DNA from: Gloeophyllum trabeum ATCC 11539
Lineage: Eukaryota; Basidiomycota; Agaricomycetes; Gloeophyllales; Gloeophyllaceae
Direction: 5' to 3'
Length of the DNA stretch: 64,000 nt
Assembly: GCF_000344685.1 (NCBI RefSeq)
Contig: NW_006920410.1
Coordinates: forward strand, 1,264,414-1,328,413
The translations under genes and the position numbers were made by a program. The stretch's first letter is position 1. Every line of letters starts with the position of its first letter. Positions 44,289 to 54,991 of the stretch are shown here, in pieces. Under the pieces are notes generated by a model. It had not been told where the DNA came from. It did no database searches and saw nothing but the letters and a program-made list of their open reading frames with translations.

Positions 44289-46648
44289 ATGTCTGTGCAA
44301 AATACTCCTCGCGTCCTACTGATCGATTCTTATGATTCTTTTACTTATAAGTGCGTTGCTTCGACTTGTTCCTCCTCGTCCTACTAAGGATTCCATCCAG
44401 TTTGGCAGCACTATGTCGGAGATCCATTCCTCATTGCATAGTGCACATAATAAGAAACGACCAGCTGGATTGGGACGTCCTTCGCTCGAACTTACACTAT
44501 TTCTCCGCAATCGTCGTCGGTCCTGGGCCCGGGTCACCGCTCTTAGAGGAGGATGTTGGAATTGTCAAGCACGTATGGCACCTTGAGGAACGGTTACTCA
44601 TTCCCGTTTTCGGTGTGTGTCTTGGGCTGCAGAGCCTCGCAGTTGAGTATGGGGCCGCGTTGAAGAGGTTAGCGGTGGTCAAACATGGCCAGATTTCCCT
44701 AATACGACACGAAGGTGTGGAGATATTCAAGGCTGTGGGCGAGATCAATGCTGTTCGGTATCACTCCCTACACGTTGAACTTCGGGACGACGCGGAAATT
44801 GAGGCTCTGGCTTGGGCTGACGATGGCCCCGATGAAAATGGCATCGTTGTCATGGGCATCAAGCATACCAGCAAGCCTTTCTGGGCTGTACAGTACCACC
44901 CGGAATCTGTCATGACCTCAGGCGGAGGATGGGAGGTCCTCTCCAACTTTTGGCGCCTGGCGAAGAATTGGCTGGTTAGCCGTAATCGATCGGTACAACC
45001 ATGGGATGTCCACGCGCACAACACTTTCGGAGCCCCGTGGCCCTGGCCTCCTTCGCCTGAGACAAAGAATCTCGAAGTCGCTAGAAATGTGGACACTGTG
45101 GTCCTACAGCTTCCCGGCGTGAGCGTACCTGGTATATGCGAAATGCTGGGTGTCGGCGACGAAACCTCTCCCTTCGTTCTCCTGGACTCAGCCGCTCGCC
45201 CTGGTCGATGGTCCATCATCGGGTGCTTCGATGCTACGACACCCATTATCAGCTACTTCCTCGGAGATACATATGTCACAACAAGGCGTGGCAATCGTAT
45301 ATCTCATCTGCCCCTCGGATCCCATGATATCTGGTCCTGGTTGGCTTCCTTCATGAGAGAAAGGAAGGCGAAAGGCGGCTGCACAGACAGTCCATTTTGG
45401 GGAGGGTTAATGGGGTATCTAAGCTACGAGCTTGGCGTCGATTCTCTTGGGGTACCACTGAGTGCTTGCCAGCAACCAGGACGAAACCCTGACGTCAATC
45501 TCGCGTTTATCGACCGCAGTATTGTCGTGAACGTCGAGACCGGGGAGATTTTCGTGCAATCTCTCATACCGGAGGATTCTGCCTGGATCGCGAGTATTGT
45601 CCAAACACTCAAGAGGTTAGGAAGCGAAGCTGCCCGATCAACAAAGCGTTCATATGTTATCTCGTCTGTGGTTGATGTGATCCTTCCTGACAGGGACCTC
45701 TACATATCGCGCATCAAGCAGGCACAGGAACATCTTCGATCCGGTAACTCTTATGAACTCTGTCTAACTGCACAGACAAAGGTTACAGTCGGTAAATCCC
45801 ACACGCTCCCTTCCACCGGATCGTCATCCTCGTCTTGGGAGTTGTACAAGTCCCTACGCACTACCAATCCTGCTCCACATGCAGCTTACTTACGCCTCCA
45901 TCCGAGCACGCTAGTCTGCTCGTCCCCGGAACGTTTCCTGTCTTTCTCACGGCCTCCTCGTCCCGTTTGCCAGTTGCGACCCATCAAAGGTACTCTGCGC
46001 AAAGGTCCTGGCATCACAAGGGCGGTCGCAGAACGTGCGCTGAAAGGAAGTCAGAAGGAGGTCGCCGAGAATCTGATGATAGTCGATCTCATCCGCCACG
46101 ATTTGCATGGGGTGGTGGGCGACGACGTGGAGGTCCGGCAGTTCTGCGAGGTGGAAGAGTACGAGACTGTGTGGCAACTCGTCAGCGTCATCGAGGGCTC
46201 CGGATCGATCCGTTGCGCTCGTGAATCTGACGAGCAAGAACTTGGCTGGGAGGCCCTTAAGAGGAGCATGCCACCAGGTGAGCTCATATGCAGCCATATG
46301 TCCCTACCACACACTAATTCGGCTCCAGGGAGTATGACGGGTGCACCTAAGAAGCGCAGTGTCGAGATCCTCCAGACTCTCGAAGATACCGAACGCAGTA
46401 TATATTCTGGGGTATGTGGCTACTGGTGTGTCAGCGGCGCAGGTGACTGGTCCGTGGTTATCCGAAGCTGCTTTAAATTCGACGACGCTTGTGGCGTTGA
46501 GCTTGCTTCTGATCCTCCTTCAACGGAGGAATGGACGATAGGTGCAGGCGGGGCCATCACGGACCTCTCTGACCCAGAGCAGGAATGGGATGAAATGGTT
46601 CTGAAGCTGCAGAGCACACTGCGGGCTTTCAATGGCAAGATTCATTAG
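44289..46648 (+). CDS. Bifunctional aminodeoxychorismate (PABA) synthase, PabA-PabB fusion
   Basis: A 752-residue fusion making 4-amino-4-deoxychorismate from chorismate and glutamine in folate synthesis. The ATG at 44289 gives VLLIDSYDSFTY, then a 50-nt intron (44351-44400) rejoins NLAALCRRS. The glutaminase domain (about residues 1-220) has VGPGPGSP, nucleophile GVCLGLQSLAVEYGA and QYHPESVM. The synthase part has SGNSYELCLT, SPERFLSFSR, RPIKGTLRKG, ENLMIVDLIRHDLHGVV and, across a 51-nt intron (46278-46328), SMTGAPKKRSVE, ending GAGGAITDLSDPEQEWDEM. Lys in PIKGT, where anthranilate synthases carry Ala, supports the PABA assignment. Confidence 0.93.
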
Positions 46649-46764
46649 AGGATCTATTTCCGCTTTCCGGCGTACATTTGCTCAACGCAATTAACTTATT
46701 ATGTATCACATCTTCGTTTATCGCACTTTCACCTTGGGTTACCTAGAGTTCAACATTGTAGCAA

Positions 46765-48334
46765 TTAGGAATTCAACTTCTCTAGCATCTTCAACAGATA
46801 GTCATTTACAATTCTCCCCCTAATTGATACAATCCGTTTCACTCCCAATGCCGAAGTAGGTTGAATCCGTCCGAAATAACTTATCACCTTCCCTTGAGTG
46901 CCTGTAGTAATGAAACGAGAGTTGAAGTTCACGCCATCAACGCGATATGTCGAAGTTCGCTGGGAAAGTTCTTGAACAGCTGGACTAAACAAGGAAAGAC
47001 AAAGCTCACTTTTGAACCTGCTGCCCTACTTTCATGGGTGCATAGATGGTGTCAGCCTCTTGTTCTGGAACCCCCACTCTCAGAGCAGCCGCTCTAACCG
47101 ATCTGGCACGAGAAGCCAAAGAAGAAATCGGAGACAGATCATAATCTGAAGATAAATGCCAGAAGAACGTTGAGGAGATACGGATGAGAGGACGATCCGG
47201 GGACTTCTTGCTCCGACGTTCGATTGCCTGTAATGCGCGAAGGCTGTTAAGCATGCCAAGGAGCGAGTACTATATCTGTACCACGCACCTGCACTGTAGA
47301 TGAGTTTACGACTACTTCATGGTATCCAGCCTTGACCAAACCACCACTAAGGTGCTCCAATTGCTTCCCGGCTTGCACTAGGAGGTAACGGCCAGTGGGC
47401 GGGAACTGTACAGGGATCCGCTTGCCGGTATTTCGGGCCCATATATGTAACCCGGGATAACGAGAACGTCCGTGGATGGTTAAAAAATTAAGATCAGTGT
47501 GAAAGCCGGCCAATATGGTATTCTTCTCATTGTATTTGCGTAGATCGGAGGCAGTCGGTGCCAGCAGATGGGGACTGATAGCCCTTAGATTGACGCGGGT
47601 TACTTGGGACGAACATAAACATACCCATATTTTCCGGCCTCTTTGAAGGTCTCGCGAGGTAAACCGAGGCCGATAGCAGCCATCTCGCACAAATTCTCCA
47701 CACTTCCCGCCTTGATGTTAGACTCTTGTAGGGCAGCAAAACGGACGGACGCACGCGTCCTTCATGGATTTGCCCCACTTCTCCATGGTTGGTTCCCACC
47801 TCTCTCTAATAAACTGTGCTTGGGGAACAACATTCTGCGCATTCAATGCTGGGAACTGAGTCTCATATGGCGGCTTCTCGCTCATCTTCCAGAAGAACCG
47901 GCATTTGGGATCGGGCTGATGACCCGTAATATCCAATGGTCGCTCTTCAGGATCCAGACGAGCTATTACATTCAAGCAAGGCTCGTCCACCGCACATTTC
48001 GGTTTCTCGGTGTTCTCGAGCGTAACACCGACCTGGTAGCCTAGCTCGGGCCTCTCGTCTTTCCGCAGCTCTGGCTCTGGCTGACTGAAGTAGTCTTCTA
48101 ACAGATCAAGAAACGCAGAGTTATCTTCTTCCGAGACACGGGAATCGTGAAGAAGAAGGGCGCCATAGGTTATCAACGCGTCGGCAGCCTAGGTAGCACG
48201 TTGTTGGTCTTGAAATAACAGTCAGAATGCATGTGAGCGCATGCCTTTTTACATTCTTGTACAACTGCTTCAGATTCCGCGGACTGTGAGAGAAATACGT
48301 CGAGATCGACGACTGGTAATGTGGGCTCAGACAT
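46765..48334 (-). CDS. 2-oxoglutarate/Fe(II)-dependent oxygenase (IPNS-like)
   Basis: A multi-exon gene for a fungal protein of the isopenicillin-N-synthase-like oxygenase superfamily. It starts MSEPTLPVVDLDVFLSQS, the usual opening of this fold. Middle blocks are AADALITYGALLLHDSR, ENLCEMAAIGLGLPRETF and the iron-binding AGFHTDLNFLTIHGRSRYPG (HxD). Then come LLVQAGKQLEHLSGGLVKAG, YHEVVVN (distal His region), and PLIRISSTFFWHLSSDYDLS. The first intron seems to be GC-AG: the reading AAG|GCATGC...ACCTAG|GCT keeps frame. The substrate is unknown. It converges on PABA synthase (116 bp between stops) and diverges from UBC12 by 162 bp. Confidence 0.82.
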
Positions 48335-48496
48335 CACGTCCTGCAGAGGCCTCGTCGGACAAAAGAGATGCAAGGAACTGGCGTAAGAAATAGACGCGTT
48401 GTAATCGCTCGCGTAACGGTCGGCTTTTGCCGAATCTGTCCTCCCCGCCCCCACTAGTACTGACTCGCCTCCAGCTTTCTCTCTCGTTCTGCCACG

Positions 48497-49324
48497 ATGA
48501 TCAAGGTATAGGGGCTATGTATGCCTATGTTATTATGCCTGTTAAACCTTCGTCCACTTAGATATGGAGCATGAAGAAGAATGAGGACCAAGCGGCGAAG
48601 AAGAAACCCAAGACGAGTGCCGCCCAGATCCGAGTGCAGAAAGGTGCATGTCCCTCATCTAGTTTATATGCGACACCAAGAATAATAACCTATGCTTTCC
48701 AGACCTTACTGAACTAGAGTTACCATCCACCATGAAGACGAATTTCCCCGATCCCGCCGATCTGCTCAACTTCACCTTGACCATCACTCCTGACGAGGGT
48801 GCGTGTGGCTTAGCTTTCGATGCTTGCTGACCCACTGATGGAATTCCTCGTTCGACCAGGGATGTACAAGGGTGGTGCATTCACCTTCTCCTTCAACATT
48901 AACACGAACTATCCTCATGAGCCTCCGAAGGTTAAATGCACACAGACGGTACGTCAGGCGCGTTCCATTCCTATGGCGGAAGACTGATCGGTCTCGCGAT
49001 TGCTTAGATCTATCATCCGAACATTGACTTGGAGGGGAACGTCTGCCTGAACATCTTACGAGAAGACTGGAAGCCAGTGCTGAATCTCAACTCCGTCATG
49101 GTCGGCTTGCAGTACCTTTTCCTTGAGCCAAATGCAGATGACCCATTGAACAAGGGTACGTTTCAAGTTCGCTTCGCGACCTGGACTGGTTCTAATACGA
49201 TAGTTCATTGACAGAGGCCGCCGAAGAGCTACGTCGGAACCGGGAGCAGTTTATGTACAACGTCAAGAATTCTATGCGCGGAGCGAACATCAAAGGCGTG
49301 CAGTACGATAAAGTACTTGTATGA
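48497..49324 (+). CDS. UBC12: NEDD8-conjugating enzyme Ubc12
   Basis: E2 for NEDD8, which activates cullin-RING ligases. Six exons. Exon 1 is just nine coding bases (ATG ATC AAG) and yields the conserved MIK N-terminus that docks into the NEDD8 E1. Then [40 protein letters not shown], and [13 protein letters not shown]. The core [20 protein letters not shown] holds the catalytic Cys, followed by [20 protein letters not shown]. The end is [16 protein letters not shown]. About 178 residues, the usual length. The match to the Ubc12 N-terminus and WKPVL separates it from other E2s. Confidence 0.95.
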
Positions 49325-49588
49325 TACTCTGTCCTTCTGTTATGACTGTCGGACACGCCCGGACGCCGTGACTAGTGCGGTATGCACGTAATGCAGGTCT
49401 GCCAGGTCGGGCTCCTCAATGAGTGTTAGAGGGAAGGGGCTGGTTATATCACGTAGAATAGATGCATAATTTCTTGTTGTCTTTGCTTGCTTTGCATTGT
49501 CCATTGTATCCACACCATTGTACATTTCTGCAGCAGGGTCCTTTTGCTATCGGTTGTTTCCCCGTCGTTTTGCGAGAGAGATCCATCC

Positions 49589-50133
49589 TCAACTTCCTCG
49601 GTACGTTGTGTAGGAGTAGGGACTGATCAGCAATGGGATGTGATAATGTTCATCTGGTGCAGGAACTTCAAAGGTGATCTATGGCAGATCACAGCAATCG
49701 GACTTCATATATGAAACTATTTCGTACCTCAACCCAAGGGTAGAACGTCTTGCGGCCACTGCCTTCGAAGTAGGGCTTCGTTTTAAAGGTCACTTTGTAA
49801 AGCCGGCCCGCAACAAGTGCCGCATCCTCTTGCTTTCCTGACGCCGGGAACAGGCTCATGCAGCGACCATCGCAGTTTGTGACTCTATTGATGGACATTA
49901 TATGCTCACATGTCTCAATATCTGCAGTCTGACTATGCCTACCCAGTTGCAAGCTCCTTGAAATTGGACCCATCAGCCTGGTGTTCAAGAAGGACTTCGA
50001 CGCCCGCCGCGGGTCTCCCGATGGATGAATCGAGAACTAGTGGCAGCGCAGAGATAAATCAGATACGCAGCATATATTAGACACAGCGTCTAACTACCAG
50101 CGTACCGTGGCATGTGATGGGTGACTTAGACAT
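49589..50133 (-). CDS. 5-hydroxyisourate hydrolase (transthyretin-like)
   Basis: Second step of urate breakdown: 5-hydroxyisourate to OHCU. Hand splicing gives 122 residues from four exons: MSKSPITCH | VLDSSIGRPAAGVEVLL...ATG | VTNCDGRCMSLFPASG...YKVTFKTKPYF, GRKTFYPWVE | ITFEVPAPDEHYHIPLLISP then YSYTTYRGS. The C-terminal YRGS tetrapeptide is the enzyme signature that separates it from transthyretin, and the N-terminal His and the HYHIPLL His/Arg set are present. The length fits the family. No peroxisomal SKL tail is seen, so a cytosolic location is likely. It shares a 91-bp divergent promoter with RRP1. Confidence 0.93.
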
Positions 50134-50224
50134 GGCAGGCACGCTTGGATACGCGATCGGAAAGAAGCAAAGCCCTGGCGTTGAGTTCCCAAAATGGCAA
50201 TACAAACTTTTGGTCATTCCCTCC
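50134..50224. promoter_or_regulatory. 91-bp bidirectional promoter of HIU hydrolase and RRP1
   Basis: Only 91 bp separate the two divergent ATGs, so transcription start sites must lie within or close to the coding starts. Confidence 0.6.
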
Positions 50225-51397
50225 ATGGCGTCCGATCCGAGCGCAAGCGGTGCGCCGCCGCTAGCCAAGTTTCTCGCGTCCACAGGTGCGTATTCGGCTA
50301 CAAATACACATTGCTGAGGTTTACAATTCTTAAGATAAGAAGACGCGGGATAAGGCAACAAAACAATTAGCCAGCTTTCTCTCGAATTCTTCACCGGCTG
50401 AGCTCTCGAAGACCGAGCTTGCAAAACTATGGAAAGGCATATTCTACTGTGCGTTCCACCGTATACTGCTAGGTGAACTTCTGGTCGACTCCGGTTCTGT
50501 CTAGGCTACTGGATGTCAGACAAGCCTCTTGTCCAGCAAGCCCTGGCGAGTGAACTGGCTGAGCTCTTGCTCACGAGCACGTCCACAGAGGCTTCGTTAG
50601 CTTTTCTCTCTGGGTTCTGGGAAGCGACAGTCCGTGAATGGAATGGGATTGACCGCTTACGGTATGCACATATCTGCTCTTCTTAGGCATTTAACGCTAA
50701 ATGTCCACTAGGATGGACAAGTACTACATGCTTATTCGTCGATTCACAAATGCGTCCTTCAGACTTCTCATCCGAGCGAAGTGGGACTCTGAGACTGTAG
50801 ATGCGTATAACGGCATCTTGACGAGAAAGGGCGGGCCATTGTGGTACGGTCAGAACATCTTCCAATTCGTTACATTCTAACTCCCATTCAAGCCCGGACG
50901 ATATTCGTGTTCCGGCGAGCTTGTCGTACCATCTTTCGGATATCTATCTTGAAGAGCTTGACAAAGCAATGGTCAACTCACCTATACCTGACCCTCAGCC
51001 AGCCCCTCTGTGTACATTACTGTCGCCTTTCTTCATCCTCGCTGCCCGCACGCCTTCAAATATTACGTATCAGCGCATACAGTCTGCTCTGATCGACCCA
51101 CTCTTTGCTGCCCTCAAGCCAGTTCGTGTAGAATCCGAATCCGAAGATACCTCTCGAAGAAAGCGACAACGTCTGGAAGAACCGGACTACTCAAATCTTG
51201 TCTCGAATGCTTGTTCAGCCGATCCGGAGAAGGAGAAGGCCCTACCCGTTCACCGACTCCGTAGCGCGATTCTGCGGAAGTTCTTTGACGTTGCTAGCCA
51301 GGAAGATTCACGAGACGCCAACAGACGGAAGATGTACGCCGTTTGGAAAGTACACAAGGAAGATGAAGACGTCGATAGGCCATTGGATGCGAGTTGA
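50225..51397 (+). CDS. RRP1: RRP1/NOP52 ribosomal RNA processing protein
   Basis: A nucleolar protein needed for 27S pre-rRNA processing in 60S ribosome assembly. It starts MASDPSASGAPPLAKFLAST; after an intron DKKTRDKATKQLASFLSN, then ELAKLWKGIFYCYWMSDKPL, which is the family hallmark, with LLTSTSTEASLAFLSGFWEA, MDKYYMLIRRFTNASFRLL and VPASLSYHLSDIYLEELDKA. The tail is charged and carries an NLS-like TSRRKRQRLEE. Introns lie near 50290-50337, 50450-50503, 50662-50711 and 50846-50893. Confidence 0.9.
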
Positions 51398-51493
51398 ATA
51401 AATACTATATAATACAGTAGAGTCAATGTTCTTCTTCCTTCCTCTCTTCGTCCTCCGTACTCTGAATGAGATGCTGCTTCTCTCCGATGATCA

Positions 51494-51879
51494 TTATGCA
51501 ATATAAGTTGGAACCCAGACATTCTGCCACATGTCCGCGCTGTCGATTTTTGGTCTAGAACGACGCTGATTGGCAGGTGTGCGATGCGTGGGCTGCTCAG
51601 TGTCTCCAGTTAATGTGCGCGGGCGGGATATGCGATTTCGGGCGGCTCGGAAGAATGCTAGCGGTAGCAGGCTGCGGTTAGTAAGCATTCAAGGATGGGT
51701 AGAGGACGTGATACCGTACCTTGGAGTCCTGTATTGGTACCAGACATATGACCACATCATAGTCTCAAGCGTACCGAAGAGAAGAAGAGACTATGGAAGA
51801 TGCGCTTTTAGCGGAGAGCTACGATGTGCGAGGTAGTATAACTCACAGGCTTGCGAGCTGCGATGACCATAGACAGCAT
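51494..51879 (-). CDS. Possible small spliced gene, unknown
   Basis: Weak. A minus-strand 33-nt exon-like start (MLSMVIAARKP, 51879-51847) is followed by a consensus donor GTGAGT. Downstream a 64-codon frame (51688-51494) with Arg-rich content reads LLPLAFFRAARNRISRPRTL and ends DMWQNVWVPTYIA. Candidate introns between them could link the parts, but no phase-consistent model convinced me and I recognise no family. Confidence 0.25.
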
Positions 51880-52582
51880 CTTGATTGTGGGGTTGTGAAC
51901 AAAAAGGTGTTGTAGACGTGTGTGCAAGACCAAAGTGCTTTAGCTATTTAGCTGAACAGGCGATGACTGTTTGTGCTGATGACTCTGGACGCAGTCCATG
52001 CACGCCTTATATACCCCATCGCGCAGTGGTACCACCGCCGTTATCTCTGCGAGCGTCGAAATCGACGGAAACATCAGGACGCAGCTGAGGACTCGAGCCG
52101 CCTCGACAGAAGCCTGGTCCCTGAGCGTCTCCGAGCGTGGCAGGTCAGGAGCGGAGGGCGCCTTGCTGGAACGGCATGATGGATAAACGGTTGGAACAAT
52201 TCACGGGTCGAGAGCGCGAGCGAGACTTGGGCAGCTGGAGCGCCACTGACAGGTGCGATGTCGCCTCCTTTCCTGCAGCGGATGCAAGCTTGATAGCGCT
52301 GTGGTCGGAGCGACGGAGGCTCGCCTGGAACGCCACATTCTACAAATTCAAGGCAAGGGACGGTAAACGGTGGCTGTGCTATTTAATCTAGACGGAGTCC
52401 GGAGCGAGGTCAGACCTCGTTCCGATCAGACACGACATTCTCTTGCCGCGTTCCGGAATGTCACGAAGTATCTACAGTCGTCAGTGGGCCCCCAATCTTG
52501 CCACAATTTGAACAACAGGAAGAATTGCATCGAAACATCAGTGACGCAATGAAGAAGACTACAACACTCGAAAAGACTACAG
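51880..52582. other. Intergenic region without clear genes
   Basis: About 700 bp. Overlapping short ORFs in several frames (51885-52552) have no motif. Confidence 0.45.
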
Positions 52583-54830
52583 CTACAAGTCCGGCAACTC
52601 CCTCTGTATCAACCGTGTCCATGTACTCTCCTTCCACCAATCGTCCATACCATTAATCCGGTCCCACAGCGTCTCCTCGTCGACCCCGTATATCTCGTAC
52701 TTACCACCATCCAGCGGTCGGCCGTCTCGCTTGGCAACCTCCAACGCGGCTTTGTTCTCCCCTCTATCATCCCAGTTCAGCGATAGAGATGGAGCACGGG
52801 ATGAATTCGCTTACTTGAGCAGCTCCAACAATTCACGCCTGTCAGGGAAGAACAACCTTGGTTCGAGTACCGCTAGGATTGCCAAGGCCGCCCGGTAGAG
52901 AAAGGCGTCACCCTCTAGGACCAGAACGTCCCATATTCGGGCGCACGCTTCGAAAGGGAGGTGATCTAGGAAGAGGGGAAGCAGCCAGTCGGGAAGATAT
53001 GCGGCGGGAGAGATTTGGTGTTGCTTGAAGTTGAAGTAGACTAAGAGAGGTAAATGCTCAGCCACGAGAGAGGCATCAGATCCCAATAAACTCACTTTTT
53101 GGCATGCCGTCGGCCAGGAGAGTATCGAATATCCTAACACAGCATCTGAATGCAGGCCCTATACACGCTAACGACGAGCATTACCTGTAGTATGCTTCGA
53201 CCTGTCCAGCACGCATCAGATACCTCGTGTCTTAGGGGCTCAACGGGAACTCACATCATCCTTAGCCCCAGGCCCACCATAAAATGAGCGCAGACAATGT
53301 CGTTCAAGCAGATTCCGCATCACCACGAACGCTTGCGGCGGAGGCATATTTATCAAAAACATGCCTGCCACCTTCGCAATTCCCCGTGTATACCCTAGAC
53401 CTTCATCCGAGCGTGCGACTACCCATGCACACAGGATGTCCTTAAGGTCTTGATACAGCGGCCCCGTCTCCGGGTGGAATATATGCAGTGACGGCAGGGT
53501 ACTCCGGATGTCGTCCTCCAAGAGGCCCATTGTGGCAGGAGGAAATGTACCCCCAGAGATGGCGCGTTTTGCACGAGCGAGACATGATCTGTAACTATCT
53601 ACACACTTGTCAGCGGAAGTGATACATTGTCAGTGCAAGAAGTACAATACCCTTGCTTAGTGCAAGCGGATTACCGACCGCCTTCTCCCACATGGTGGCT
53701 CGCAGCTTGGTCGGAATGCCGCTCCACCACAGTTTCCTGAGATCAGGTCTGCGGTGTACGACCCGCCAGTCCGGCAAGACCTCCTTCTCCCACAAATGCA
53801 GGGACTCTTCAATCCGCCGTTCCCTAGCCAAGCGGCGCTCCTGCAGCGCCTTCCGTCGCTTCTCCTCTAAATCGACATAAATATGTTTAATCATCTGCAG
53901 TCGCGCACACCCGGACGAGAGTACTCACAAAGCGGAAGCGTACTTACCAGCTTGGCGGCTCCGCTTCATCATCGCCTCCCAGTCGGCCATGTGCTTCTTG
54001 TCCTCGTCGCGCGGCTTGGGCGGGAGGAAGGGCGGGCGCGTCTTGCTGACGACTTTGTCGAGGATGCTAGGGCCGGCGGCGGAGCGGGCTGGGCGGTGCC
54101 CAGAGGGTTTTGAAGGGGAGGGAGGAGCGGCACTGGATGTTAAAGAAGGGTTCGAGGCTGAGGCTAGGGATAAGGGAGGGGGCTGCGGAGACAGTGTTTC
54201 GGGATGGGACTGAGAGGTGGAGGGGGCCGAATGCGGGGTCGGCGGTAGCGATGGGGACCGGGTCTGGTCAACCTGCTCTTCATGGTGGGGTGATAGAGTC
54301 TGTTCTGGATGAGGCGACGTATCCTGAGAGCTGTTAATGACGACAGTTGGGTATGGCCGAGGCTCTTCCTGCTGTAATTGCTGGTGCTGGGTAGATTCCT
54401 CCCTCTGAGACTTTTCATCGTCCAGAGATATTTGAGAAAAGTTATGGTCAGATTCTGAGAGACCCGGAGTAGACACACTAGACTGCTGCGAAGGTGACGC
54501 GTCCTTGTCAGGACCGGGGTACTCGGTAGGCGGGGAGAGTGTATGCTGATTCTCGTCCAAGTCAAGAGTCGATATCGAGGTACCAGGGCCTACAGAGAGG
54601 CTGTGTACGCTGTGCGAGAGGTCCGCAGTGTCCTCGTCTTGTATCCAGTGGTCGGTCACCGGGAGGTTCTTGCTGAGCTCTTCCCTGATCGCAGCAGAGT
54701 CGAGTCTGAAGGACGTTATGTCCGGATCATCCCCGTCGGAGAATGCGTCGTCAAAGTCAAACCGCGGGGCGCGCAGCTGCGGCGCGCCTCCCGGCGCTGC
54801 CATCTGGACCTCGTCGTCGTCGGACTCCAT
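52583..54830 (-). CDS. TBC (RabGAP-like) domain protein
   Basis: A spliced gene of about 650 residues. A disordered acidic/Ser/Pro N-terminus of about 290 residues (MESDDDEVQMAAPGG onward) leads through a Lys/Arg-rich helix (EEKRRKALQERRLARERR) to the TBC domain. TBC parts are LRKLWWSGIPTKLRATMWEK, LEDDIRSTLPSLHIFHPETG, DLKDILCAWVVARSDEGLGY, YYRIFDTLLADGMPK, YFNFKQHQISPAAYLPDWLL, PFEACARIWDVLVLEGD and FFPDRRELLELL. The arginine-finger motif LxxDxxR is present. The usual YxQGM glutamine finger is replaced by YTRGIA, so classic dual-finger GAP activity is doubtful. A last exon (YEIYGVDEETLWDRINGMDD) ends RELPDL. It shares a 161-bp promoter with GCP4. Confidence 0.88.
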
Positions 54831-54991
54831 GGCGGGAAGCGGGCAGTGAAGGTCGTGAGGCCTTGAGGGACGGACGGGGAGCGGTGTCCGCGGTCGGTGG
54901 CTGTGCGTGTAAGCGCCCGACGGTAATTGCCCGGCGCGTCCGACGCGTCCTTAGGCCTTACATCCAAAGGCCGTATTATAATGCAAGTGCG

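Noticed and set aside
54743..54991. Upstream extension of the GCP4 reading frame
   Set aside because: The part before 54992 is antisense to the TBC N-terminus. MIAEVLLVLAGH at 54992 is the family's normal start.
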